From Pelecanus crispus (lineage: Eukaryota; Chordata; Aves; Pelecaniformes; Pelecanidae): DNA of 64,000 nt. The stretch spans positions 30,813,150 through 30,877,149 of the forward strand of contig NC_134653.1 of assembly GCF_030463565.1 (NCBI RefSeq), given 5' to 3'. The notes under the pieces are model-generated. The model saw nothing but the letters and a program-made list of their open reading frames with translations, was not told the origin of the DNA and did no database searches. Numbering within the stretch: the first letter of the stretch is position 1; every line of letters begins with the position of its first letter. Position numbers and translations under genes: made by a program. Of this stretch, positions 22,201 through 37,200 are shown one piece after another.

Positions 22201-25200
22201 AGTAGCAAGACTAATTTAATCTATTTCCAAAAAACTATTTAACTGAAGTCCAAGAAGTTGTCAGTTGCCAAGGTGAAAAAGTTACACTGATGTGGCAGGT
22301 AAAGTGAAGGAAGCTTGAGGAATCGGTTACATTAAATATGGTGGATCTGTTTCAAAATCTTTGTTTGGTCACAGGAAACTTAACTGATGGAAAATGGACC
22401 TCCTCTATATACATGAACCATTGCACAAAATCACTCTAACCAAAACATGAAAGGTGTGTCAATTTAACAAAGTTCTGTTTTCATGTCTTATTGTCTTTGT
22501 GGCCTTGCTGCAGGGATTAGATGATAATCTTTCAGATAGTGCCAGAAATTGTATAAAATACAGAGAGCTGTGAGCATGACACTCACGTGACAATCATCAT
22601 CTCATATGCCAGGGCTGTAACTGGCAGCCAGGTACACTCTTCAGTCTGGACTTGAACTTAATGAAAAAAGAAGTATCCTTTGATTCGCTTTCTTATTCTG
22701 TCCCACCTCATTACCTTAAAGATTAAAAATGCAGAGAAGAACCAAGTATTGGAAAGCCAATAGTTTCTTAAAATACAGGTATTTAATTAATTGCATAATA
22801 TTAAAGACTTCAGTTTAAGACAAGAGATGAAAGCAATCATATTTATAGGCACAGAAGCATCACCATAATGCAAAAAAGTCAGTCAATTCACTGAATTATC
22901 TTATGGATCCTACTTCACTAAGTAATGTTTAAAAATCTGACAAATTTCAGGAGTTCTGCTTCTCCTAAGACACAAATTGCTCTTATTTAAACAATGTGGA
23001 AAATTGAATTTGGGTTCTTCCTACAAGGACAAAACACTTGAAATTCAATGACACAGCTATGTCTAATTTGCAATAAAAGTCTAGGTACACAAAACATGGT
23101 TATCATTAAATATGTATCATTTAATCATATTTATATAATCTGTATGTTTTCATAACTTTATATGTTAGCATGATAACATCCTCTTTGCACAAAACTGACG
23201 ATTATGTCACATAGCAATATACCTCTGCAGTTTTTCCAAAGCCAGTAGCAACCAACAGGATACCGTATCTAAAAGCAGATCCAAATAAAAGTCACAGCGT
23301 TCTCTGTCAATGTGAAATGGATACAGGAGGGTGGGGAGAAACCTGGCTGCTGTTTGACCAAATAGGGCTTCAGGACTAACCAAACATAGCTTCAACCTGG
23401 AAAAGACCCACCAAAGTATTAATCCTTGTTTCTGTATTCTTAGGGTGGTCAAGTTTCGTCGCACTGGGGAAAGTTCAAGGTCAGAAGAGGATGTCATTTC
23501 AGGAGAACATGAAATTCAGATTGAGGGTGTTCGGACAGAGCTAGAGCCTATTGAGCTAGAGGATGGAGCTGCAGTGCCAAAAGAATTTGCCAACCCAACT
23601 GATGGTGAGTAGGTTTCTTGTTTTCCTGTAAGGAGAAAGGTGTGGCCTCTTCATTTCAGTCATGTTGCAACCGGGCTGAATACATTTGGTTTAGAGAAGT
23701 TAAGGATCCCCAGATAAAAACAGGAGACGATAACACAGGCAAGTTACATTACACCTGAAAATCATGATTTAGCTACCTTGTTCTCTGAGGGATGCTTTAT
23801 GTGTTTGTTTTTATATTACCAGTAATAGCACCTTTTAAGCAGTTGTGTATCCAGTTGTCACCACCTATTTCACACAGGAGGTTTGACTTAGTTTCCTTTA
23901 GAACTGATCAGTGCTCCTAAAGCATCACCAAGTTTACTGGAGCAGTTACACATGGCTCACCTTCAAGGCTGAGCATGAAGCCTCTGCAGTGTTCCTGTCT
24001 CCTCCTTGCCTAAAGGACAAGAGGGACAGAATGAATGTACATCCCAGCCTCTGCTTTTTGCCTAGCAGAGAAGTGCTGACTGCCCTGAAGGCAACACCAA
24101 TTTAGAAGATATGAGAAGTGTTGTTTTTGTCTTAGCACAAGGCATACTAAAATTTTGTAGGATGACTGTTTTCCCAGGGACTTATTAACATATTGATGCA
24201 ATAGGAAGCCAGAATACCATGGAGCGAGCTCAGTTTCTCAAGACTCAGTGCATCGGTGCAAGTCTGCAGCTATATGTAGAATTTCAGTTGGCACATCACC
24301 CAAAAAAGTGCAAGTGATGCAACAACCCAATATGCTGATCTTCAGTGCCATCACATCAAATGCCTGGGTTGAAGTCACAAACTGAGGTCTTAATGATGTC
24401 TCTGCTTTGTTTTATCAGTTAGATTTTATTCAATTTCTTTTTGGTTTGTGTTTTTGTCTTTTGCTTTGTGAGGATGTCCAACTCTTAGCTAGATAAAGCT
24501 TTTCTGTGGCGAATGTACTTTTTAAACAGCTGGAAGTGTTAAAACTTTGAGACTTAAATTGATTTAAACAACTTGAATATCAAAATGTGTTTTTGTTGTG
24601 TATTTCATTTTGCACTTGAGCAAAGGAATTTGAGATATCTCAGCTTCTTGAGATAGAACAAAATAATGAGGTCATGACAATGTGTGGAAAACAAGAACCA
24701 CCAGCATTTTTAACAAAAGTATGTTTTAAGATATACGTGTCTTGGACAAATTCTTGATTCAAATAATTACAGTTTGACTCTCCATGCAATAAAATATTCT
24801 TCTGCACTTTCCATCACTTGCATAATATTGCTGTGTGCTGTTGAACAGCTCATGTACTTCTCACCAGAGGAAGCTGCAGTTCAGTGGCTGGTGGAGTCAC
24901 TTCCAGGAGTAATAGGCTGAACATGTGCTGGAGTCATTGGTGCTATGCTGATTTATTTCTGTGTGAATAAAATATTCTAGGAATATTTAGAATTATTTTG
25001 ACTTCAGCACAATTCCTGAAGAACGTTGAGTTTTTCCTGAGTAGGAACTGTATAAAAGCTAAGTAGCTTTCTGTTGTATATTTTAGATCTCAGTAGATTA
25101 CCCAGTTAATAAGTAATTGCATTCACAGTAAATTCTGTCTCAAGGAATGGCTCTTGCTAGGAAAGGAATACACTTCTGCAGTAGAATTGTTTTCTTTCTA

Positions 25201-28200
25201 GATACTTTCATGGTGGAAGATGCGGTGGAAGCCATTGGATTTGGAAAGTTCCAGTGGAAGCTGTCTGTTATTACTGGATTAGCATGGGCAAGTAATTGTT
25301 ATCAAGGTCAATTGCATGATCATCAGTTAGAGAAAGTCAGTGATTTCAAATAATGTAGCCATTCTCTGTCAACAAAAAGTCTCTAAACAGATAATTATAC
25401 AATAAAGAAGGAATTTTACTCGAAATTCTAAAATGACAGCTGGACTCAAACTTTTTTTGGGGGGGGAATGAATAACTATTGATTTCTCTGTCTCTGAATT
25501 TCTTATAAATCAGGGTTTGCAAAATCATTTTGACACTCTACTTCAAATGCTTATTTCAGATGGAAAGGGTGCTAGGCTATTCCTACAGAAGCAGATCTCA
25601 GTTTTCATGCAGTGATTTTACCACATTCATCCCATTAACTACAATCTCTGTTTTCTGTATTAGTCAGTATTACTGTAATCTCGGTTTCAGGTGAACAGCA
25701 ACCCAGTACTTCTAGTTTTAACCTTGATATCAAAACCAGAATGACAAATTTTATTTTCACTTTTCTGCTGTTTCTGAAGCAGTATAATTTACACCTACTG
25801 TGGTATATTTTAGGGTAATGATATCTGGAGCTTTTATTTACCAGCTATTGTCTATATATGAGGTTACAATCTGCCATGGTTTAGATCCTAAATCAGTAGC
25901 AGAATTTTGTCTACAGGTGATCTATCAATATATTTGATACAAATCCAGAAGTAGCGTATAAGGGTGAAAGGGAGTAAGTTATAAAGTAATAAACAGTTTT
26001 GACTGAATCTGTGTGTAAAGGAGTTGAAAGCTCATCCCTGTAATATGCAATATGGAAGTGAATGAACCTAGATGACCGACCAGACAAGCCTCCTCGAAAT
26101 CACCCACTGATAACTTTTGATTTGGCTCTTTGAATCCTCTCTGCCAGTGTTACTAAACGTTATGACAATCAGAAATTAGTTTAAAAGTGCACCTGTTGCT
26201 TTTTTTCTCTACACTGTGTACATCCGCTGTGCCTTCCAAACATAACTGTTTTGTTTCACCTATAGAGTGGGAATGGCACCAGCAGAAACAAGGTTAATTT
26301 CGAGAAGGTATATTATTGACTGCTATGTCAATCTAATTTTCAGGCAGTTATTTATTTTTGTTTCTTTTTTACCCTTCTAGATGGCAGATGCTATGGAAAT
26401 GATGATTTTAAGTATCCTAGCTCCTCAGCTTCATTGTGAGTGGCGATTACCAAGCTGGCAGGTTGCATTGCTCACATCGGTAGGAAAAATAACTGACAGC
26501 TCCTGTATTCTGTAAGGTTTTTACACTCATTGTTTTTCAGACATTATGCTTTATATCCCAAAGTTAAATCTGTTCATGGCCTTAGCAGATTGCCTTTGGC
26601 TCGGAAGAATATAGGAGCCTTTTTTGAAAGCCAGAGCTTGAAGAAATGAAACTCAGTGAGAACTGAGGAAATTTTGCAAGTTTTGGGTTCAATGTTTTGT
26701 GTAATTTCCAGGAAAATATATGAATTAACACATCCTAAAATTTGAACCATTTGATTAATTGGAAAAAAAAGGATTGGTAAGTTTTTACTACCTTTCTTGA
26801 AAATCTTTCTCTCTCACCACCTTTAATCTCACTTGTACATAGACTGACTGGGAGCTGTGAGAGAGAGCAAGTAATCGCTTTTCGAGGTGGATCATCCAGT
26901 GATCTTTGCAAGCAGAGCTCTTATAATACTACCTCTAAGTATGGTGCTGTGATGCTGGAAACATGCAATGCCTTTAGGGATAAGAAAACTAGTTTTGGGA
27001 CCCTTCTTTCACAATATGCCACTGTTGTATGGCATGCACTTTAACTCCTACCTTTCTTTTTCCTTTAGCTTTTGATGCCATTTGTGGTGTTGTGTAAATT
27101 GGTCAAAATGCTCAGTAGATTTAAATCAGTTAAGATCCTTTCCCATACCTGAATGCAGCCAGCCCATCTGAAGGAGGGTCTTGTTCCTCCTTTCAGCTCA
27201 GCACAACTTTATTCTTGGTGAGCAAAATTAGGAGAAGGGGTCAGTGGACATGAGGCAAAAGCTTTGACAAACAGAACTGCTTCTTACCCCACTTACTGTT
27301 TGAGTATGCACTTCTTTCTCAGACAAAATTCCTATGGTTTTAATGAGCCAAAGGGGGAAACATGCTTGGGTTTTGCCATTACCTTCACTGAGCCGGATTT
27401 CATTTCTCTCTCCATCTACAGAATAAACTATACTTTTTGGTGTCACCTCTGAAAAGGGTACAATATATTTTCTTTGGCACCTCTTTTTTCAGACTTTTCT
27501 AAAGTTGTAAGATCTAATTTTATCTCCATTCAAATCTGAGACAACCTGCTGAGAATGGCAATAGGAGACTGGAGGTGAGCTGGCTGAGAAGTACTGCATC
27601 AGCACTGGGCTCCTAGAACAGCTCTATCTTGCAGACCGCAAGCAACACTGATCAGCTTTTATTCATGAATATGTTCATTGGAACTGGAGAACTCAGCATC
27701 TTCCATGGCTGGACTCACAATGTGTATAATACCAGAGTGCATGTTCTAGTGTCAGACTGGTTTGTCACTGGATGGATCTTTTAATTGCAAAGCTGACTTG
27801 ATGGGTGCCTAGTTGCTTCCCCTCTCCAACCCAGGCACTTGCTCCTGTCTCCACTTGCCTGTCCCCTCAGTAATGCTAATGAAACTCTCAGTGAGTTGCT
27901 TGCTGTGAAGCAGATGAAAGATTTTTTTTGTGGGTTATGAAAACACTTCAGCAAAAAGAAACCCAACCCAGAAACAAGGTAATGATTTCCATTTAGTGGC
28001 AAACTGTGCTCTCCAGTCATTTCTTATAATTCATTTTCTTCCATTTATCAAAAGCTCAGAAATATTCAGCACTGGTCTAATTCGGTAGTTCACAAATTAA
28101 CAGGTGAGATAAGGGTGAGGTGAGGACAAGTAGCCTGGCAGAGATTCAGTTTAGTTATGTTGTGTTTAGATTCCTGACCTGAACAAAAGCGAGGCAGCTA

Positions 28201-31200
28201 CTGAAAATGGGCCCACCACTGGAAAAGGCTGAGAGACCTATGCTTGAACAGTCTGCTGACACCCATCCCCATTCCTGGGCAATAGCAAATTCCCTTTCAA
28301 GTCAATGGAAGTGAAGTTAGGTTAATGCTGAGTGACTTTTCAAAAATCCCTCTATATGAGTAATTATCTTTAATAGTCTCGACTGCAAAGGAACTATACC
28401 CAGGACACCTGGACATTTTGCTCTATTGTTAGGGCTGAAATTTTCTAGTTTCACTGTGAAGCTGTGTTCTCTTTGCTGTCATATGGAAATTTTCACTTGT
28501 CGTCTTGTTAAGGGGAAAATTTTTTCCTGGTGTTTCACAGGTGGTGTTTGTGGGAATGATGTCCAGCTCCAGCCTCTGGGGAAACATTTCAGACCAGTAT
28601 GGGAGAAAAACAGTAAGTCTTCAGCTCCTACTAGAATATATTCTAATATTTCTACAGTGTGGATGTTTCAGTGCATGGTGTTCACAAATGTCATAGTCCA
28701 CATGTATGAAGCAGAATTAACTAGAGCCAGAATTGACCTGCCATATTTAACCTCCCTTATTAAAGGAGGTTGAAGCTCTACTATACATTTTGTAATTTGT
28801 GTTACAGCAGAGACTTTCTTTTCTCTGTGCTTGTTTGTTAAATACAGGGCCTAAAGATCAGTGTGTTGTGGACGCTCTATTATGGGATCCTCAGTGGTTT
28901 TGCACCAGTATATAGCTGGATCTTGGTGCTGAGGGGCCTGGTGGGGTTTGGGATTGGAGGAGTGCCTCAGTCGTAAGTAAATATTCACAAATCCAAACTT
29001 TCTCTTTTCTATTTATTTTTTAAAAAATGTTTATGTCAAATTGAAGACATGCCTCTGTTCAGTTGTCCCAAACCCATTTTTTCCTAAGTATTTTGGAACT
29101 AATATATTAAACTCTGAGAAGGCTTTGAAGATACCTGATACATCACTGAGGTGAATCGGTTTTACAATGACTTCTATGTGAACAACCTGAGTTCCTAAAT
29201 GTAACACATTATATGCCTTAAGTCCTTTCAAGCTTCTCTCATTCCCTTAGGTAAACCATGGTGAAAATGAGAGGCCCAAAGAGCCCACCTAGAAGGGCGT
29301 AAAACACCACAGACAGCATTTTGTAGCTGTGCCTAAACACTGCATTGCTAGATTGTATTGGCAGAGTCCATAAGGTGCGACATGGTCTTGTTGCAAGATA
29401 GGTCATAACCTAAACACTAGCATTTAGAGGAAGAGCTGAGCCCTGACTCCTAATTGTAAAACTGCAGATTATTGTTCAGTCAGAGCCTGAACTTTCACGT
29501 CTGAACCTGGGCTGAAATTCCAAAAGTACATAGCCCAAACCTGGAGCACTGAAGATGGCTCAGACACATTTCTAATAAGAAGGTAGCATCAGGATATTTC
29601 TCTATTACTGTGTCATTCCATTCACTGAAGAGGGGGATCTCTAAATTTTCCACCTGGAATAAATAACTCTGCTCTAGGCTTTTAATTATAAATGTAAAGG
29701 GAAGAGTATAGCCATTCTCTCTCTGTGTAGTCTTTTATCCTTATTAATAATTGATATTTTGCCCCATGGAGGTGCTATTTCGGAGTAGTCAGAGTCTAAC
29801 TTTGATTGATGGCTCATAGACTTCTTCACAAGGCAAGTCAATATCCCATCTTTTCTATTGCCATTCCCAGCTAAAAGATTCAGAGCTGAGAAGGCACATT
29901 ACGGTATTATTAATTTTCTTTTACTACTCTCCTGCCCACCTTTAGAAGCTGCACAAAAGCGTAATGTGTATGTAAAATAGGCAAGTCCTTAGTCCGCTGT
30001 GTACTGACCAACAGTGAGGCAGTTTCTGCCATGCATTTGCAACTGAGCATAACTGGAATGCAGCAGGAGAACAACAAAGGCAAAGCATCAGAGTTAATAA
30101 TGCCTTGTACTGCAAACGTATTAACGATGTTCCACAGAGCCCCAGTGGAACAGCTACAGCTACAGCTAGTGACATTTTACAGAGGGGTGGATAATGCACA
30201 CAGGCTACGTGACTTAATGAGAGACAAAGAAGAGCCGGTTACAGAACTCAGAGTGGATTCCATTGCTGCTGAGTCTGTTCCTTGTTCTAACTACAATAGT
30301 GATTCCTTTGACAGAGGAGTAAATATGTACGAAGCAGGAAAAGTAGCTCCTTTCTAATATCCTTAAGTAGGCTATGTAACTTTGGTTCTGAGTGGCTGAA
30401 TTTCAATGGAATGACATGGGTATCTTTATAATTGTATATTCTATAATGGGTATGAGAGAGATATGAACAGTGCTATTAAAAATAAAGCATCCAGAAATAA
30501 TAAATTAACTGACTATAGCAGATATTCCTCTATCCATACGTATATAGGAGCTGCACCTGAGAAGCTGTGGCCTCCTCGGGGAATTTTCTGGCAGATATTA
30601 TCTAACACTGAGTATGACTATTCATTCATAGTGCCAACATCCAGACTTGCAAAGCTATGGACTATTCTCTTAAGAAAACAGTTTTGTACAGCGTTAATCA
30701 GCTCCTGTTTTCTGCTGCAATGTATAGGGGACTGCTCTACATTTCATTACCTGACTTTTCCTTCCTTCTCTTCTTAATCACTGATTTAATATAATATTGT
30801 GTGCAACTTCATACTTCAATGAACTGAGTTCTGGGAAGCTACTTGGAGATCAATCCACCGTTTGTCAAGTTAGTAGAGTTTTGTCACAAACATCAAAGCA
30901 AGCCTAAGGAGTTTAGAGGCAGAAATAGGATGAGTCAATGGAATGCAGAGTAGGAGCAAAGAATGACAAGTCTTACCAGACAGTTTGAAGAAGACGGGAG
31001 AGCCTTGACTGGCTGCTGGCCCTTGCGTTCATCCTCAGGAAATACTCATAGAGAAGCTGTACCATTACTCTTTGGCACAGTCATGAAACACTCTGCAGAG
31101 TTAGATGATTTTGTTTTGAATTCCCACAATAAAAGAATGCAAATTATTTTAGAACAGTAACAGGATCAGACCTTGAAAGTATTCACCTCTTGGAGAATTG

Positions 31201-34200
31201 AAACCTGGCAGAGTAGACTGATGTGAAATTTTCTGAGCCAGTTGTAAAGCCCTGAAGAAATCCTTTACCCAGCAAGAGTTTGTGTTGAATGCTGATGGAC
31301 CACACTGAAAATAACAGGCGTAACGCCTGTCCCAGACCAGAGCAGGGTTGTGAAAACATGTGCATCAAGAACTACTACATTTAGCTAGCAACTATAGGGT
31401 TACAAAATCACACAAACAGAGTAAATTCTGTCCTCCATTGCAATGATGAACTAAAGAGGTTTTGTTCTGATGTCGAAAGGGGAGTCTGAACCAGTGTCCA
31501 CAGTCTTGCTGACTCTGAGGGCTAGGAAGGGTTTTGCGTTACTACTGTGGGTTTGGCAATTTTAATAAAAGGCAAATGAAATGTTTGAACCTCTCTCATT
31601 GTGCTAACGTGGCATTTTTCTCAATGTGCTAACATGACATTTTTCTCAATGTTCATTCTTTACAGGGTAACCTTATATGCTGAATTCCTTCCAATGAAAG
31701 CCAGAGCAAAATGCATTTTATTAATAGAGGTGAGCAGTGTAACTATGCATACTGGTCCCTAGAGGGACAAATTCTGCTGTTGCTTACATCCATTCTATCT
31801 TACTGACTAGAAATCTCACACATAGCTGCCGTCAAATCTTGATTGTCCAAGTTAGTGTGGAGCTGAGGTTAACCCCATACACTCAGGTCCAAAAGCAGCA
31901 TAAAGCATTCATGTAACACAGCACTCTCTTTGTATCCTTCTTTTTGCAAATTAACTTGCATCCAGTGCTGCGTAAGTTCCTGCTGTTACACAAGGGGGGC
32001 CGTTTGCGTGTCACCTAGTTTCATGGTGAACTTAATCTACAGCTCAGTAATGGATAGCGGAGAACTGACTGTTCAGTAAATGCAGTAAATGCAGGGCTAA
32101 ATTCAGCTCCCCATATTCAATTCAAATGTATCAAAGTCACAGAGAGCAGAATTTTGCTCTATAAATACCTTAAGGCAAAATTTGCAGCCCTTTAATGGAT
32201 GGGTGAAGGGTCAGAGAACAGTACTATTACTTGACTGCGTCAGTCAGTTTGGAAGGAGCATCCTTGTGGAAAACCTCACCAAATTGAAACAGTTTCTCAA
32301 TGCAAAGCCAGTCTTCTAAGGTATCTGCTGGCTAGTCCTACATTCAGTTGATTAATCTTTCATAAATAGAGTTCAGTAGATGAATTACTCCTTTCTGTGT
32401 CACTTGTTCTGCCACAGTTTGGCTGCCTCTGAGCAACCCTGGGTAAGAAATATATTCTGAGTGTTAAATAATGAGCTAAGTGGATTACTAATCTAAAGGA
32501 GAATAATCTTGCATGGGTAGGATTATGCAAGAGGATGCCAGCTCCATTATTTGCTAAGAAGGTATCAATTCCTTCTTTCATCTACAGGCCAAACTCTGTG
32601 GCTTTGGTAGCTTGGTTTTGGTAAGGAAAACAAATGCCATAAATCTCCTGGTGGTAGCTGGGAATAATACTCATTATTGACAGATACATTAATAGTCATT
32701 TTGCCTAAGAAACACAATGTGATGAGTCTGTTCCTTATGAGAAGCTACCTACAGTTAAACATGAGTGTCTGGAGAAAGTCAATGCTAGGTTTTCAGAAAT
32801 GAACATTTTAGCTTCTGCAACATTTAAACAAATCCCCTTAAAAAGTCTGGACTTGTTTCCATACAGTGGTGCATATTTGAAATGTCTCTGGCATTTCTCT
32901 CTCCAGCTGTCCCTAGAGAGCACGTCTTGGAATGTTACAAAGAAGGAGGCCTTAAGAGCACTCATTCTCATTTGTGACTGTTTCTTTTCCCTTTGGCAGG
33001 TCTTTTGGGCCATTGGGACTGTGTTTGAAGTCCTTCTGGCAGTGTTGGTGATGCCCACTCTTGGCTGGCGGTGGCTTCTCATTCTTTCTGCCCTCCCACT
33101 TTTGCTCTTCGCTGTCCTATGTTTTGTAGGTATTCTTTCAAAGACGAATGTATGCTCCATCAATCTAGCACTTCTCTAGCTGATTCTGTAACCTGATTGA
33201 AGGAAATCATGACAGTTTTGAGCTCTCTGTTGGTGTCTTCTTTGAAACATCTGAAATAATGACAAAAATGCTGTTGTTTCAACAGGGTGCTAGTAAAAAC
33301 ATTCCAGTGAGATCTGTGTTTATGTGACTGTAATTGCTGGAGGACAATGGTGGGCTGGAATTTTGTGAAACCAAATCAGGCCTGGAAGCGTCTCCAATTT
33401 AATGGCTATGTTTCAACTAATCTCAGTGGAATCAACATTTTATTAAAATCTGTTGCTATTTCCCTGATTGCTCTTTAGATTTTTAAGTTATTTTGTCAAA
33501 ATCATAGCTTTTATAATTACTGTCCACTTAAAAAATCCACCCAAATCAGGGGTAAAATCTGCATAGTACAGGTCAGATTCTAAAATAAGATGTATATGAG
33601 TTAAACCTGAGCTTCAGTGCACTATTAGGTAGTACATTTGCCAATCACTCGGTCTTCTCAAAGATACATGTCCTTGTCAGATTGTTTAGCAGCTCTTGTT
33701 ATTCCTTAGTCGCTGACGTTGTTTTTCAGAAGGACCTCCAGTTATACAGGTGCTAACATGCTTGTTTTTAAAAGGAGCTTAAAAATGCAAATTTCGGAAT
33801 GCCTAGAGCATCTTGTTATCTGCTCTGGATGCTTTGCCTTTCCTGCTGAGAAAGTATAATGTAAAGAACCTGCAAAAATGCCTAACATTTCTCAAGAATA
33901 AAACCAAGATAACAGAAGGGAAAGATTTCAGACTGGAGTTCTGACTTGACAGTGAAAGTGGGGTTTTGCAGTTTCTTAAAGTTTAATGAGGAGTTTGACA
34001 TTTGGCAGAAAGATGGGTCTCTGAATTGTTAAAGATTAGTTCTGTAATCCTTTCTTATGTGAGTATTCTGCTGGAGTCACTGAGATTTCCAACTGTAAGC
34101 CCACAAAGAAAATCCCCAGTTTGTTTATTGCTGTGTTTTTGACATCATGGTGCACGTGCTCTGCTTTGCTCTTTTAGTGGCTGCCAGAAAGTGCCAGGTA

Positions 34201-37200
34201 TGATGTATTATCTGGAAATCAAGAAAAAGCAATTGCCACTTTAAAGCGGATAGCAACGGAAAATGGAGCTCCAATGCCTTTGGGAAAACTAATTATTTCC
34301 AGACAGGTATGTACAGGTAACAGGCACATTAATAATGTGGGATACAATGAAACTGTGCTACATCCATATGTATTTTTATAAGCAAATAATCAATGTTAGG
34401 TTTAATGTCTCAACTAGTAATTAAAAAAAGTAAGAGATGATCACATATACTTCTTTCATAGTGCAGAAGACTTAGTTTCTCATTTTTATTTATGTCCTGA
34501 AAGTGAAAAGGACCTTTAAAGTAGGCATTAATGTTATTTGACCTCACTCTAAGACCCTGATATTAAAGAAAATCAAACCTTGAGGCTAATGAAGAACTCC
34601 GAACTGAATTCCCAGATCTGAACTCATGAGACAAGATGGAATTTGACCCTTAGCTGTACTTCATTTTTAATCTAATCCTGATTTTTCTGGAGTTGGAAAG
34701 CTGCAAGCTCCTATTCAGTCCTAATGCGTGGAGTAATTCAGGCTGTTACTTCTAAGCTGCATATTACTGTATGAATTGCATTGGGTTTTTTTTTCATTTC
34801 AGCTTTATATGGCCAACTTCAGCACCCCTGTCAACATATAAAGCAGCTCTGCATTTACAGAACAAAGAGCAGACTTTTATAAGAAAGTTACAAAGTTAGC
34901 CAGCAGGAAGGACAGCAGAGGGAGGCCTGTAGATTTGAACAAGAGCAAAATTGTAAAGCTAGGCAGGGGCCTGTTGGTAATGACAGCGTCTCACTAATCA
35001 GAGATGGAGGTTTGACTTTTTAAGGTCTGGATCAGTGAGGATTTGAGCTCTTGTGCATTTCACAAATGCTTGGTTCAGTCATGGTAATATTGATGGGCTG
35101 TGCAGGAACACCAAGTCTTGGATAGTTTTGTTTTCAGGGTGGGGTGGGAAAGTACTTTTCCTTAACCACAAGTTTATGGGCTGAGCCCTCCACTCTCTCT
35201 CTAAGAACCACACAGTTTACAAGGGGTCTGCTTGCAGGAGGGCTGCTTGTAGTTCCTCAGTGCCTTACCCTAGACCAGAAGCCCTGAGGGGCTGCTTTAA
35301 TTTAAGGGAGCTGGCTGTGGGCCACATGAATCATATGCCACCTGTGGATTGGCAAAGTTTTGCTCTACCTCTTTCCAGCCCCACCTTGTTCTGACAGATC
35401 CTCACCTTCCGTGTGGAGGAGTAGTGTGCCCTGTGCATGAACTGGTTTTGATATTGTTATGCTCCTAGAGAATTCCCATTGGCAGAGGAATTCTTTACTT
35501 GGATCCAGCTCCAGTGTGGCTCCTACAACCAGAAGAGCCCTCAGCTGAAACCAAACAGTCATCCTGAGATATAGTACATAGTACTGTGTATTGTATCATC
35601 CCTTGCCACTCTCCATCCTCCAGTCCAGGACCAGTGAGTGCCCTGATCATCTGACTTTCGCTTGTTTTCAACAGGAAGACCGAGGAAAAATGAGGGACCT
35701 TTTTACGCCCCATTTTAGATGGACCACATTGTTACTCTGGTTTATATGGTAAGAGGAAATATAAATGGCTCAGTGCCAGCACAATTCTAAATGGTTTTTA
35801 ATGGAGGTATTTTACAGGATCACTAAAATACAGCAACTTCCTCCTCAAAAAAAACCCCAACCTGTATTGATTTGTAATTTATTAAACCACCCAATCGCTA
35901 GCATTCTCAATCTAATTGCCCTTTCATTTTCTAAATGCTGATAGGAAATAGCTTTGAGGCAGCACTTAGTGGAAGTCCTCATGCAGTGGCTTCAATTTTG
36001 ATTCATGTTGTTTACTATAGGTTTGATCAGCTGAGACTTCCTCTCTCATTTTCTTCTTTGCAGGTTTTCCAATGCTTTTTCATATTATGGGTTAGTTTTA
36101 TTAACTACAGAGTTCTTCCAAGCAGGAGATGTCTGCAGCAGTGAGTACTAGTCCATCTTTTCTTTTTAAATGTACCCTGTTAAATGATGGAATATCTTTT
36201 ATTAGATCACCTTCTGCTGTTAGTTTGGAAAGGACTGTGGCTGCCAGCCTGAATTTTAAGGCATCCACTTAAAGGGTTGCTTATTTTAAACATTTCTGAT
36301 AGACTGTTCCTTATCTCCTGCACAATGCAGAGAGGTCCTGCAGTGTCTCTGAGCCCAAAATGAAAAACAGCAAGACAACCTTCAAGGGAGACCTGTTAGA
36401 AAAAGTATCTGTTCTTGAGGAAAGAAGTGATTGAATAAATATAAGTTTCCAGATTTGACAAGCCTAATTAGGCCTGAGATAACTGCTGCTGCTGTGAAGC
36501 TCCCAGGTTCTTGAGTTGTGAAGACCTGCTGAGAAAATAGATAATGGTGGGAAACCGTCACCCTTTTTGCTGCAGATTTTTGTGTTTAAAAAAAAAAAAG
36601 TGCTTTGACTGCATTAAGAAGAGGCTTGCAAAGTTTGATTCCCCAGGGGAGGCATGATTGTATTCAGAACACTTGTAATTAGTGAAAACTGTCTGATAGT
36701 TGGAAAATTATAGGAAAAGGATGGGTAGTATTGGGAGAAGACACAGATCCCAAGCTTGTACAACAGTGTATTAGCTGTTTGAGAGGTTCAGCTCTGGTTA
36801 GCCTCCACAAAGGAGCATGCATCCTTTAAAAATACTTGTTTTCACGAAGACATGGTATTATTCAGTCTTCTCAAGGTATAGATTAAGTGTTAGTATCCTA
36901 ATTTATGTAGGGAGAAACTGAATTATTAATGTTAATTCTGTTCACTGTCATGAGCCCTGGACTGAAAAATAACTAAGCCTGTACAGCTGATAAGGAAGTG
37001 TAAGTTTTCATTCTGATAATGATGGTTACAGAGGTAAGATGTCCTGCCACAAATAAGATTATAAACTGTTCCATTTCAGCTGTATCTTCCAGGTAGAACA
37101 TACCTGCTGTGCAGCAGGGTCTTTTCAGTACATCCCTTCTATCAGTTTCAGCAGTAAAAGTGATAAAGACATAGCAGGAGTAAAGGAAGGTAAGCAGAGA

